From an uncultured Lachnospiraceae bacterium (GTDB lineage: Bacteria > Bacillota > Clostridia > Lachnospirales > Lachnospiraceae), in contig CAJUHY010000012.1 in NCBI GenBank assembly GCA_910585895.1, positions 1 to 52,579 on the forward strand: a stretch of DNA of 52,579 nt. Reading direction: 5' to 3'. The notes below the pieces were generated by a model. That model had not been told where the DNA came from and ran no database searches. It worked only from the letters and a program-made list of their open reading frames with translations. Positions 42,386 to 51,600 of the stretch are shown piece by piece. Each line of letters starts with the position of its first letter. Within the stretch, counting starts at the first letter, position 1. A program made the position numbers and the translations under genes.

Positions 42386-42420
42386 ATATTTTATTGTATG
42401 TCTTATAGAAAGGAGCCTCT

Positions 42421-43392
42421 ATGGCAAAAAGATTTCAGAAAACAAAAATAACAGCGCTTCTGCTTATTTTTATAATGTCAGTTACCCAGATACCTGTGAC
42501 TGTTCAGGCTGCTGCTGTGCGCCCGGCAGATGTAAAAAAAGCAGGCAGCGGCAATATCCTTATCGGTGTATCTGGCTCTTTTGAGAAAGCGGATAAATCA
42601 GACATTTTAAAAAGAGTCAACGATATCCGTAAGGAGGCCTGCACAAAAGGTTATAAAAACCCTAACACCGGCAGGAAATTGAAACCCTCAGACTATGTTC
42701 CGCTGAAATGGTCCTCAAACTTAGAATGGATTGCGCAGCTGCGGGCAGCGGAATGTACCGTGAACGAAGGGCATACCCGCCCAAATGGCAAAAGCTGTTT
42801 CAGTATCAATTATAAAAATGAGCAAAGCTGGGGCGAGAACCTTGCCTGGAACTATTCTGGCCTGATGCGCGGAATTGAACAGTGGTACGGCGAAAAGAAT
42901 GATTGGGTGAATCAAAACGCCAATGCCGTAACCGGACATTATACAAATCTCATAAATCCTGAATATAAGTTTATCGGGCTTGCTTCATTTGTCCGCGGCA
43001 GCGGCGGCTGGTATGGCATCTCTGCTGAATTTGGCTATTCCACTGCCGGTTCCCAGTCACAGTCCAACATAAAGGGCAAAACTGTCCAGACAATTGAGGT
43101 TGCCAAAAATAACGCCAGGCAGATAAAGTTAAACGCCCCTTCCTCCATCAAGTTAAAAAAGTCCAAACAACTAACTATTACCTGCAATGTCACATTTCCG
43201 GGAATTATGGGCGGGCAAAATTCCACACAGGGAAAAATCACTAAAAACGTTACCTGGAAATCATCGAAGCCGTCCGTCATATCGGTCAAAAGCAGCGGGA
43301 AGATTACTGCCAAAAAACCTGGCAAAGCTACCATCACTGCCAAAATAAAGGGCGGAAAAACTTTAAAGAAAACAATTACAGTTAAAAGATAA
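42421..43392 (+). CDS. Secreted CAP-domain protein with Ig-like (Big2) domain
   Basis: 323 residues. A signal peptide (1 to about 31, ending VQAAA) leads to a CAP/SCP-like domain (about 60-205; HTRPNGKSCFSIN, SWGENLAWN, TGHYTNLINPEYKFIGLA). The C-terminal domain (about 235-322) is a BIG_2-type Ig fold (VTWKSSKPSVISVKSSGKITAKKPGKATITAKI). It is secreted or wall-associated. Bacterial CAP proteins have varied, mostly unknown roles. AAGGAG lies 5 bases before ATG. Confidence 0.86.
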   Translation: MAKRFQKTKITALLLIFIMSVTQIPVTVQAAAVRPADVKKAGSGNILIGVSGSFEKADKSDILKRVNDIRKEACTKGYKNPNTGRKLKPSDYVPLKWSSNLEWIAQLRAAECTVNEGHTRPNGKSCFSINYKNEQSWGENLAWNYSGLMRGIEQWYGEKNDWVNQNANAVTGHYTNLINPEYKFIGLASFVRGSGGWYGISAEFGYSTAGSQSQSNIKGKTVQTIEVAKNNARQIKLNAPSSIKLKKSKQLTITCNVTFPGIMGGQNSTQGKITKNVTWKSSKPSVISVKSSGKITAKKPGKATITAKIKGGKTLKKTITVKR

Positions 43393-43450
43393 TATATCAG
43401 GCAGCATTTCCAAGGTATAGAGATGCTGCCTGATATATATTATCTTTCTT
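43393..43450. terminator. Bidirectional terminator between convergent genes
   Basis: TATATCAGGCAGCAT (43393-43407) pairs perfectly with ATGCTGCCTGATATA (43423-43437), with T-rich sequence after it on the plus strand. Confidence 0.85.
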
Positions 43451-43475
43451 TATGTAATTTGCCGCTCTAACGAGT

Positions 43476-44477
43476 TTACCACGTACAATATTTCTCATAT
43501 ACCTGGAAGAAACTGTCTGTCGTCACATCCTTACTGAGTTCAACTTTCACCTCATCCCAGAGTTCTTCGTTGAATTCTGAAGGCAAATCTGTCAAAAATC
43601 CCTGGTAAACATCATCAAACGCTTCCTTTCTGCGCTCTTCTAAAATCACAGACTTATTGTCATCTGTCCGCTCCTGGTCATAATGGTTGATACACTTGAC
43701 AAAATAATAACCGTCATCTGTCTTAATCTTTTTGCTGACCTCATCATTTTCTAAAGAAAATACGGCATCCGCCACTTTCTGCTCGAGATTATTTTTGCTG
43801 AAAAATACCTCAATCTCTGCTGCTTCGTTATATCGGTTGGCAACTGTGAGAAAATCATTTCCCTCTTTTATCTGCTGTTCAACCTCTTTCGCCTTCTCAT
43901 CATCTGATACAAAAATCTGCTCAGCCTCCATGACTCTGGCTTCCTCATCGCTGACCTCATCATTGACCCCCTGAGTCAGAAATGTATAAAGCTTATTGGC
44001 AAGCCCATAGCGTGTGTACAGAGTCTCTATGTCACCCTGCTTCACCTGCATATACTCTTTCTCCGCATCATTTAATGAAGTAAAATACGCTTCAGCCGCT
44101 TCCTTGACCTTTGCCTGTTCTTCCTCATTTAGAGTAACTTGATTTTCCTGAGCCAGATAGTCCATCGCCATAATCTGCGCCAGCCTGGAAACTGTCATGT
44201 CCTTCACATATTTCTCTAATTGATTATCTTTAAATCCGTGGTCCCACAAATCAATGCCATACATCGTATCGTAAATATTCTGGTAATTCGTCAATACGAC
44301 GCGTGCTTCCGGCAGTGTACAGACCTCTTCTTTAATCTTGAACACCTTATTATCTATATGGTCTGCATTGACTACCACCTCAGAACCTGTCACTTTACAG
44401 CCGCCCAACGTCAGCAAAATCATAGCACTGAGCCCAAATAATTTTATTTTTCTTCCTGTTCTCATTGGTAATCCCAT
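43476..44477 (-). CDS. Parvulin-type peptidyl-prolyl isomerase lipoprotein (PrsA-like)
   Basis: 333 residues. The lipoprotein signal ends at LGGC (C27). A SurA/PrsA-like helical N-terminal region (about 60-180) is followed by a parvulin-like segment (about 185-275; AEQIFVSDDEKAKEVEQQIKEGNDF through DDGYYFVKCINHYDQE). PrsA proteins fold secreted proteins outside the membrane. The start is either ATG 44477 or the in-frame ATG four codons later. Confidence 0.8.
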   Translation of the reverse strand: MGLPMRTGRKIKLFGLSAMILLTLGGCKVTGSEVVVNADHIDNKVFKIKEEVCTLPEARVVLTNYQNIYDTMYGIDLWDHGFKDNQLEKYVKDMTVSRLAQIMAMDYLAQENQVTLNEEEQAKVKEAAEAYFTSLNDAEKEYMQVKQGDIETLYTRYGLANKLYTFLTQGVNDEVSDEEARVMEAEQIFVSDDEKAKEVEQQIKEGNDFLTVANRYNEAAEIEVFFSKNNLEQKVADAVFSLENDEVSKKIKTDDGYYFVKCINHYDQERTDDNKSVILEERRKEAFDDVYQGFLTDLPSEFNEELWDEVKVELSKDVTTDSFFQVYEKYCTW

Positions 44478-44546
44478 CCATTCATCCTGATTGCAAATTA
44501 TCTCAATTCTGTTTCATTACAAATGATTATTTATAATTGCAGAACA

Positions 44547-45941
44547 TCACTGTTCTGCCAAGATACTGCGCGCTACGCTCAACCCATTGGCAGATGCCTG
44601 CTGCAGCCCTCTGGTAACTGAGGCTCCATCACCAATGGCGCGCAGTCCCGGTAAATTGGTCTTAAATGTACGGTCCACTACTACTTTATTGGAATAGAAC
44701 TTCACTTCCACACCATAAAGCAACGTCTCATCACTGGCAATGCCAGGCGTCACCTTATCCAGAGCAAAAATCATCTCCTCTATGTCCACCATAATCCGAT
44801 GCGGAAATACAAGGGACAAATCCCCCGGAACAGCATCTTTTAAGGTGGGAATAAGATTGTTGCGGCACAGCCGCTCTTCCGTCGTTCTTCTGCCTCTTCG
44901 GAAATCTCCAAACGTCTGCACCAGAATCTTGCCGTCACAGAGCATATTGGACAGCTGGGCAATCTGCTTGCCATAAGCGATTGGCGTCTTAAAAGGTTTT
45001 GTGAAATTCTTTGACACCAGCAAAGCAAAATTCGTGTTATTTGTCTTCAGTTCATTCGACTTATAGGCATGGCCATTGACCACCGCAAGACCATTTTCGT
45101 AATATTCAGTTGCCACCTCGCCGGATGGATTCGTACAGAACGTACGCACCTTATCATCAAACGTCGGCGTATGGTAGACAAGTTTCGCCTCATAAAGGTT
45201 TTGGTTCAAAAATTCCATCACCTCATCCCGGACTTCCACCCGCACGCCAATGTCCACCGTTCCTACTTTCGTCTCAATCCCATGTTCCTTACATATATGG
45301 CTGAACCAGTCTGCTCCTTCTCTACCAATGGCACAGACAATCTCCTGTGCAAAAAAAGACTCCCCTTCTTTCGTCACAACGCCCACTGCCCTGCCATCTT
45401 TTATCAGCACATTGTCTACCATGGTCTTAAATCTCATCTCAATTCCTTGCTGCAAAAGGTGTTCCTGCAGCCGGCTGTAAATTTTGTAGCCTTCTTCTGT
45501 GCCCAGATGGCGGATTGGACATTCCACCAACTTCAGATTAGCATTAATCGCCTTTCTTCTGATTTCCCGGATTTCCCTCTCTTTTCCTACGCCGTAAACA
45601 TCTTTATCCGCACCGAACTTCAGATAAATCTCATCCGATTCCTGAATCAGCGCCACAGCTTCATCATAACCTAAAATCTGCGGGAGATTTCCTCCCACAT
45701 CCGGAGACAGCGACAATTTCCCATCGGAAAAAGCGCCTGCCCCTGCAAATCCGGTAGTAATTGAGCAAGGCTGACAGCCCACGCACTCCTTGGTTTTGCG
45801 CTTCGGGCATTCTCTCTGCTCAATCCGTCTCCCTTTCTCGAGCATCAGCACATGAAGCTCCGGGTTCTGCCGAATCAGTTCATAGGCACAGAATATCCCG
45901 GAAGGACCGGCGCCCACAATAATTACATCATACTTTGCCAT
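44547..45941 (-). CDS. FAD-dependent dehydrogenase of the COG2509 family
   Basis: 464 residues. The N-terminal FAD loop is VIIVGAGPSGIFCAYEL (5-21). A cysteine-containing CPKRKTKECVGCQPC stretch (about 45-59) and GFAGAGAFSDGKL are typical of COG2509. A second nucleotide-binding region and the C-terminal LRAIGDGASVTRGLQQA follow. The reaction is unknown. It is 26 bases downstream of the 87-residue gene and probably co-transcribed with it. Confidence 0.85.
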   Translation of the reverse strand: MAKYDVIIVGAGPSGIFCAYELIRQNPELHVLMLEKGRRIEQRECPKRKTKECVGCQPCSITTGFAGAGAFSDGKLSLSPDVGGNLPQILGYDEAVALIQESDEIYLKFGADKDVYGVGKEREIREIRRKAINANLKLVECPIRHLGTEEGYKIYSRLQEHLLQQGIEMRFKTMVDNVLIKDGRAVGVVTKEGESFFAQEIVCAIGREGADWFSHICKEHGIETKVGTVDIGVRVEVRDEVMEFLNQNLYEAKLVYHTPTFDDKVRTFCTNPSGEVATEYYENGLAVVNGHAYKSNELKTNNTNFALLVSKNFTKPFKTPIAYGKQIAQLSNMLCDGKILVQTFGDFRRGRRTTEERLCRNNLIPTLKDAVPGDLSLVFPHRIMVDIEEMIFALDKVTPGIASDETLLYGVEVKFYSNKVVVDRTFKTNLPGLRAIGDGASVTRGLQQASANGLSVARSILAEQ

Positions 45942-45967
45942 CTCATTCTCTCTTTCCAGCAGAGCCT

Positions 45968-46231
45968 CTATGCTTCCACCACCAAAAATCTCCCATCAGG
46001 CAAGGAAAATACCTCAGATGCTTCCTCCAGCTCATCATCGTCCATATAGGAAACATCGGCGCCTTCTTCTTCAAAGTACGCCCGCACTTCTTTGATGTTC
46101 TTGCATACTACTGCCATGCAGTCTTCTAAGAATTCCTGTGCATCATCCAGATTCTCAGCTACTCTCTCATCAAACAACTGTGACTGATTGTCCAGAAAGT
46201 ATTCCAAACAGAGTTCATCATATCCATTCAT
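45968..46231 (-). CDS. Small acidic protein of unknown function
   Basis: 87 residues, strongly acidic (many Glu and Asp), no signal peptide or membrane segment, predicted helix-rich. AGGAGG lies 9 bases before ATG 46231, and the promoter is at 46261-46289. I do not recognise a family. Its only clue is co-transcription with the COG2509 flavoprotein. Confidence 0.6.
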   Translation of the reverse strand: MNGYDELCLEYFLDNQSQLFDERVAENLDDAQEFLEDCMAVVCKNIKEVRAYFEEEGADVSYMDDDELEEASEVFSLPDGRFLVVEA

Positions 46232-46260
46232 AAATTCGCTCCTCCTATCTCTTCCCCTAT

Positions 46261-46289
46261 ATGATAGTATGAATCCGCTAAAATTTCAA
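46261..46289 (-). promoter_or_regulatory. Promoter of the small acidic protein/COG2509 operon
   Basis: On the minus strand TTGAAA (46289-46284), 17 bases, TATCAT (46266-46261). Confidence 0.65.
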
Positions 46290-46359
46290 TGCCTGATTTA
46301 CCAATGGACAGCAATAATTTGACTATATGTTATTGTTCATTTAAGTTTGGTTTCATATA

Positions 46360-46484
46360 CCCAAAGGACCTGCTGCGTTAGCAGCAGAGTCAAATTAAAT
46401 ATGGAATGTATCTGGAAAACGAGTTTTCCGAGTACATTCCATATTTAATCTTCACCTGTCACATTTTGTGACAGGTGCTTTGGG
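46360..46484 (+). repeat. Three-armed cloverleaf repeat, copy B
   Basis: 125 bases, the same length as copy A. The outer stem is CCCAAAG/CTTTGGG. Arm 1 is CTGCTGC/GCAGCAG (46370-46387). Arm 2 is a perfect 17-bp stem (46394-46410 / 46433-46449) topped by GGAAAAC/GTTTTCC. Arm 3 is CACCTGTCAC/GTGACAGGTG (46453-46477). It lies 30 bases past the ABC transporter gene and upstream of the promoter at 46261-46289. The arm stems differ in sequence from copy A but remain paired. Confidence 0.8.
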
Positions 46485-46514
46485 CAAAGTATAGGTATGA
46501 ATGAACAGTAACAA

Positions 46515-48353
46515 CTATGCAGATACCTCAAACTGCGAATTATACAGTTCCGCATAAAAACCGCCCTTCGCCAGCAGCGTTTTATGGTCGCCCTGCTCAA
46601 TAATATCGCCGTCTTTCATAACCAGAATTAAATCTGCATCTTTGATTGTGGAAAGACGGTGGGCAATGACGAAACTTGTTCTGCCTTTCATCAAGTTATT
46701 CATTGCTTTCTGAATCCGTTCTTCTGTTCTCGTATCTACGGAAGAAGTTGCTTCATCTAAAATCAATATAGGATTGTCAGCAAGAATAGCCCTGGCAATC
46801 GTCAGAAGCTGCTTCTGACCTTGTGAGACATTGCTGGCATCCTCGTTCAACTCCATCTGGTAACCGCCCGGCAAGGTAGAGATAAAGCGATGGGCATGCG
46901 CTGCCTTAGCTGCTGCAATAACCTCTTCATCTGTCGCTTCCAGTCTGCCGTAACGTATATTTTCCATGATAGTGCCTTTAAACAGCCAGGTATCCTGCAG
47001 CACCATGCCGAAATTCTCCCTGAGGCTGCTGCGGTCAAACTTCCGCAAATCGCTGCCGTCCACACGGATACTGCCCCCCATGACGTCATAAAAACGCATC
47101 AAAAGCTTCACCATCGTGGTTTTTCCCGCCCCAGTAGGTCCGACAATCGCTACCATCTGTCCAGGCTCTACCTCACAGTTAAAATCATGGATGATTATCT
47201 TGTCTTTGTCATAACCGAACTGAACATGTTCAAAAGATACCCTTCCTTCCATTCCAGTTTTCTCAATCGGCTGCCACACAGGCTCCTCTTCTTCCTCTTC
47301 TAAGAACTCAAAGACACGCTCTGCCGCCGCTGCCGTTGCCTGCAGCATATTCGATACCTGCGCCACCTGGGAAATCGGCTGGGTAAATTGGCGCACATAC
47401 TGGATAAAGGACTGGATTTCCCCCACCTCAATCGTGCCTTGAACAGCAAGCATACCACCTACTACTGCCACTGCCACGTAACCAAGGTTTCCCACAAAAA
47501 TCATAATCGGCTGCATCATACCGGACAAAAACTGCGATTTCCATGCCGATTGGAACAAAACGTCATTCGTCTCGTTAAACTCATGCAGCATATCCTCTTC
47601 CTTGTTAAAAGCCCTGACAATATTGTGCCCGCTGTAGACTTCCTCTACCTGACCATTAATCCTGCCCAGGTATTCCTGCTGTGACACAAAGTATTTCTGC
47701 GAGAACTTTACCACGAGAGCAATCAATATGCCGGAAACCGGCAGGATAACAAGAGCAATCAAAGTCATAAGCGGACTGATACTAAGCATCATCACCAAAA
47801 TACCAATCAGCATGGTAACCGAAGTTATCAGCTGCGTTACGCTCTGGTTCAGACCCTGTCCCAGCGTATCCACATCATTTGTAATCCGGGAAAGCACCTC
47901 TCCCACAGTCCGTGACTCAAAATATTTCATAGGCATACGGTTGATTTTCCTGGAAATGTCTTCACGGAAACGAAAACATACCTTCTGTGTAATGCCAGTC
48001 ATGATATAACTTTGAATAAAGGAACAGAACGCGCTGAACAGATAGATTCCCAGCAGGAACAACAATATTTCTCCGATTTTGCCAAAATCTATCGCGCCAG
48101 TCCCTGTGACTTTTGCCACCAATCCGTTAAAAAGTTCCGTTGTGGCATTCCCCAATATCTTAGGACCGGTGATGCCAAACACGGTGGAGGCCACAGCAAA
48201 AACCAACACTGTGAAAACACCGATTTTGTATCTTCCCATATATTGCAGCAATTTCTTTGCTGTGCCTTTAAAATTCTTTGCTTTCTCACCGGGCATCATG
48301 CCGCCCGGACCGGGGCCATGTCCCATTCTTTGCGGTCTTCTCTGCTCACTCAT
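46515..48353 (-). CDS. ABC exporter half, canonical ATPase (partner of the upstream half)
   Basis: 612 residues. Six transmembrane helices (about 40-340) precede an ATPase domain with Walker A VGPTGAGKTT, Walker B LILDEATSSVD (catalytic Glu present) and IAHRLST. The signature reads NVSQGQKQ rather than LSGGQ. Its start overlaps the stop of the upstream half by one base (TGATG). Together they form a heterodimeric multidrug/lipid exporter of the TM287/288 or BmrCD type. The N-terminus is Gly/Pro/Met-rich. Confidence 0.88.
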   Translation of the reverse strand: MSEQRRPQRMGHGPGPGGMMPGEKAKNFKGTAKKLLQYMGRYKIGVFTVLVFAVASTVFGITGPKILGNATTELFNGLVAKVTGTGAIDFGKIGEILLFLLGIYLFSAFCSFIQSYIMTGITQKVCFRFREDISRKINRMPMKYFESRTVGEVLSRITNDVDTLGQGLNQSVTQLITSVTMLIGILVMMLSISPLMTLIALVILPVSGILIALVVKFSQKYFVSQQEYLGRINGQVEEVYSGHNIVRAFNKEEDMLHEFNETNDVLFQSAWKSQFLSGMMQPIMIFVGNLGYVAVAVVGGMLAVQGTIEVGEIQSFIQYVRQFTQPISQVAQVSNMLQATAAAAERVFEFLEEEEEEPVWQPIEKTGMEGRVSFEHVQFGYDKDKIIIHDFNCEVEPGQMVAIVGPTGAGKTTMVKLLMRFYDVMGGSIRVDGSDLRKFDRSSLRENFGMVLQDTWLFKGTIMENIRYGRLEATDEEVIAAAKAAHAHRFISTLPGGYQMELNEDASNVSQGQKQLLTIARAILADNPILILDEATSSVDTRTEERIQKAMNNLMKGRTSFVIAHRLSTIKDADLILVMKDGDIIEQGDHKTLLAKGGFYAELYNSQFEVSA

Positions 48354-50506
48354 CAGCTGACACCTCCTTGATTCGCAAGTTCCTGTTCTGAGAGCTGAGA
48401 CCTGGCTATTTCCTGATAAGTCTCACAACATTCCATCAATTCCTGATGGGTCCCTATACCCGCAACTTCCCCCTCCTCAAGAACAATAATCTGGTCCGCA
48501 TGGAGGATAGTGCTAATCCGCTGTGCGACAATAATCACCACTGCCTCTTTCGTCTTCTCCGCCAATGCTTTCCTGAGCGTTACATCCGTCTTATAATCCA
48601 GCGCCGAAAAGCTGTCGTCAAATAGATATATCCGGGGATTTTTCGCTATCGCCCTGGCGATGGAAAGACGCTGCTTCTGCCCTCCAGAGACATTGGTTCC
48701 TCCCTGGGCAATCGGGCTGTCAAACTGTCCTTCTTTCTCCTGAATAAATTCCTGTGCCTGGGCAATTCTTGCCGCCTCCCTAATCTGCGTTTCCGAAACA
48801 TTACCTGCAAAACCAATATTAGAAGCAATCGTCCCGGAAAACAGCACACCTTTCTGGGGCACATAACCAATCAGGTCTCGAAGTTTCTTCTGGCTCATCT
48901 GCCGGATATCCACACCATCCATGGTAATCCTTCCCGCTGTCACATCATAAAACCTGGGAATCAGATTCAGCGCTGTAGACTTTCCGCAGCCGGTACTCCC
49001 GATAATGGCTGTCGTCTGACCTGGTTTTGCACGAAAAGAAATATGGCTAATAGCATCTTCGTCTGCTCCTGGGTAACGGAAGGAAACATCTTCAAACGCT
49101 ACCTCCCCATGCCAGTTTGCCTTGCTTTCATCTGCCGGATTCTCGGGATCTAAAATTGTCTCCTTTGTCCTTATTACCTCCTCAATACGGTCTGCTGCCA
49201 CACCTGCACGCGGCAGCATTACGGATACCATGGTAATCATCAAAAACGCCATAACAATCTGCATTGTATAGGTAATAAACGCCATCATGTCCCCCACCTG
49301 GAGGTTTCCCATATCCACACCCTGCGCGCCAAACCAGACAATCATCACCGTGATACAGTTCATAATCAGCATCATGGCCGGCATCATCATGGACATTACC
49401 CTGCTGGTAAAAAGCTGCGTCCGCATTAAATCCTGATTGGCCCCCGCAAACCGCTCTTCCTCAAATTTCTCTCGGGAGAAAGCACGGATAACCGGGACTC
49501 CGGTCAAAATCTCTCTGGATACAAGATTCAAACGGTCTACCAAAGTCTGCATTTTCTTGAATTTGGGCATGGTAATCGCCATCAGTACACCCACAAGCAG
49601 AATAATGGTTCCCACAGCAATGCCGATAATCCACCCCATGCCCGTCTTCGTACTGGATACCTTCCATACACCGCCAATGCCAATAATCGGCGCATATAAA
49701 ATCATACGCAGCAGCAGCACAGACACCATCTGCACCTGCTGAATATCATTGGTGCTTCTGGTAATCAAAGATGCCGTGGAAAACTGTTCCATTTCACTGC
49801 CGGAAAAACGCACCACTTTATGAAATACCCTGCCTCTGAGCGTCATGCCAATCTTCGCCGAAGTCCTGGACGCAAACAGCCCTACCACGATGGCAGCGAG
49901 CATCATCACAACTGATACCGCAAGCATTTTACTGCCAGTACGCAGCATATAACGGCTCTGATAAGCACCCATATCATAACCTAACGATTTATATTCTTGT
50001 TTCACCATAAGCCGTGCTTTCTGGGAGATGATAGACTCACTCATGTCCCCCATGTTGGCCTTTGCTGCCTCCTCAGCCTGCAGAACCTGTTCCTTTGTCA
50101 TCTGACCGCTTTCGAGCATTGCCTGCAGGTCGCTGACTTCTATGCCTGTCTCCTGCGTAATAGAGGACATTGCCACCATTGGCAGACCAAGCATTGCTTC
50201 TAAGTCCTGCAGTTCCTCCTTGTGCAAACCTTTCAGGCGATAATTCCCATCCTCCGTCATCTCGTAAGAGTCCTGCAATCTGGCAGCATCCTCCTCTGAC
50301 AAAAACAGGCAGAGCCCGTCCATGGTCTGCGCGCGCATCTCTTCCGGCACAGCATATTCAATACCGCTCTGCTGAATTCCAATATCCACAATATCGGACA
50401 TATATTGGGGAAGTGACAAATCACAGTACGCCTGCACAATCAGCAGTAAAAAGATGGCCATGACTGCTGCTTTGTGTTCGCCTAAATATTTCATTATCTT
50501 TCCCAT
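48353..50506 (-). CDS. ABC exporter half with degenerate ATP site and extracellular insert
   Basis: 717 residues. An insert of about 140 residues, mostly helical and acidic, lies between the first and second membrane helices (about 40-185), facing outside. The ATPase domain has Walker A GSTGCGKST, signature NVSGGQKQR, and Walker B IYLFDDSFSALD, where Asp631 replaces the catalytic Glu. This half carries the non-catalytic Walker site of the heterodimer. GGGAGG lies 5 bases before ATG. The promoter is at 50537-50565. Confidence 0.88.
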   Translation of the reverse strand: MGKIMKYLGEHKAAVMAIFLLLIVQAYCDLSLPQYMSDIVDIGIQQSGIEYAVPEEMRAQTMDGLCLFLSEEDAARLQDSYEMTEDGNYRLKGLHKEELQDLEAMLGLPMVAMSSITQETGIEVSDLQAMLESGQMTKEQVLQAEEAAKANMGDMSESIISQKARLMVKQEYKSLGYDMGAYQSRYMLRTGSKMLAVSVVMMLAAIVVGLFASRTSAKIGMTLRGRVFHKVVRFSGSEMEQFSTASLITRSTNDIQQVQMVSVLLLRMILYAPIIGIGGVWKVSSTKTGMGWIIGIAVGTIILLVGVLMAITMPKFKKMQTLVDRLNLVSREILTGVPVIRAFSREKFEEERFAGANQDLMRTQLFTSRVMSMMMPAMMLIMNCITVMIVWFGAQGVDMGNLQVGDMMAFITYTMQIVMAFLMITMVSVMLPRAGVAADRIEEVIRTKETILDPENPADESKANWHGEVAFEDVSFRYPGADEDAISHISFRAKPGQTTAIIGSTGCGKSTALNLIPRFYDVTAGRITMDGVDIRQMSQKKLRDLIGYVPQKGVLFSGTIASNIGFAGNVSETQIREAARIAQAQEFIQEKEGQFDSPIAQGGTNVSGGQKQRLSIARAIAKNPRIYLFDDSFSALDYKTDVTLRKALAEKTKEAVVIIVAQRISTILHADQIIVLEEGEVAGIGTHQELMECCETYQEIARSQLSEQELANQGGVS

Positions 50507-50536
50507 GTCTTCCTCCCTTTTTACCGTTTTCCGTTC

Positions 50537-50565
50537 ATGCTATTCTTTTTCCCAGTATTTGTCAA
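50537..50565 (-). promoter_or_regulatory. Promoter of the ABC exporter operon
   Basis: On the minus strand TTGACA (50565-50560), 17 bases, TAGCAT (50542-50537). Confidence 0.7.
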
Positions 50566-50638
50566 TATTGCAAATATTAAACATTATAAAATTTTTATAA
50601 ACATTTCAGCAATGACTGCCATGTTATCAATCCGACCA

Positions 50639-51430
50639 TCATAAAAGACCATAGTGTTCACACGCTTTATATATCCCATCCTCCCAAAGCGGAGCCGTTA
50701 CATAATCCGCCACATCTTTGGCCTGCTGCATCCCATCGCCCATACAAACCGAATGCGCTGTATATTGCAACATATCAAGGTCATTCGTACTGTCCCCAAA
50801 CGAATATGTATCTTCATGCGCGATATCCAGCAGCCGGCAGATTTCCTTAATCCCGGTTGCCTTGTTAAAGCCCTTGGGCACAATTTCCATAAAATCTCCT
50901 CCCCGGTGTATGACCGTATAACCTGGCTCTAACACACGCTCTAATTCCTGCTGCTTTGCGGTCTCCGGCAGATAATTTGCACAGAACTTGCTGACCTCAA
51001 GCTGCTTTTCATTGCCTGTGACGCGGATAAGCCTGTCACCCATACTGCTTTTTAGCTTTTGTGGAAATACCGATTCTTTGGGAAAACGTTCTTCATCCAG
51101 ATACAGATAATATCTTCCCTCCAAAATATATGCCGCGTCCACGCTCCGCAAAAAATCATTAATACGGCAAATTTCTTCCTGCGGAATCTGATGGTAAAAC
51201 TTCACTTCTCCTCCAAACTCTCCATATGTGCCGCAGCCTGCCAGTATACCGTCAAATCCAAGAGGCATCAGCTGCTTGTCCGGGATAAACACCCTGGTCC
51301 TGCCACTGCTGATAAACAGGTAATGCCCTCTTTCTTTCATCCTGCGAAACGCTTCTCTCGTACTGTCAGGAATCGTGTGGCTGTCATCCCAGATTGTTCC
51401 GTCAATATCAAAAAATAATGCTTTCCTCAT
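50639..51430 (-). CDS. Cof-type HAD phosphatase
   Basis: A 263-residue HAD hydrolase of class IIB. The nucleophile motif is FFDIDGTIWDD (D8, D10), motif II is ISSGR, the motif III lysine is in KGFNKATGI, and motif IV is GDSTNDLDML. The cap domain (about 85-180) is of the Cof type. These enzymes dephosphorylate sugar phosphates, FMN or similar; the substrate is not predictable. The ribosome site GGAG is 10 bases from ATG. Confidence 0.88.
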   Translation of the reverse strand: MRKALFFDIDGTIWDDSHTIPDSTREAFRRMKERGHYLFISSGRTRVFIPDKQLMPLGFDGILAGCGTYGEFGGEVKFYHQIPQEEICRINDFLRSVDAAYILEGRYYLYLDEERFPKESVFPQKLKSSMGDRLIRVTGNEKQLEVSKFCANYLPETAKQQELERVLEPGYTVIHRGGDFMEIVPKGFNKATGIKEICRLLDIAHEDTYSFGDSTNDLDMLQYTAHSVCMGDGMQQAKDVADYVTAPLWEDGIYKACEHYGLL

Positions 51431-51523
51431 ATATTTTCATCTCCAATTCTAAATTCTTAAGCCATTTTAACATACTTCCAGCGAAACTTCTACACAGCCG
51501 ACCTTTCATTTTTAAATTGGTTA

Positions 51524-51532
51524 TGATATAAT
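51524..51532 (+). promoter_or_regulatory. Extended -10 promoter of the reductase gene
   Basis: TGATATAAT (51524-51532) with only a poor -35 at 51504-51509. Confidence 0.5.
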
Positions 51533-51600
51533 TATTGATAATTTGGGGTATCTTATATACTAAATGAAATTACCCGCAATCATTTTAGCAGGAGGTTATC

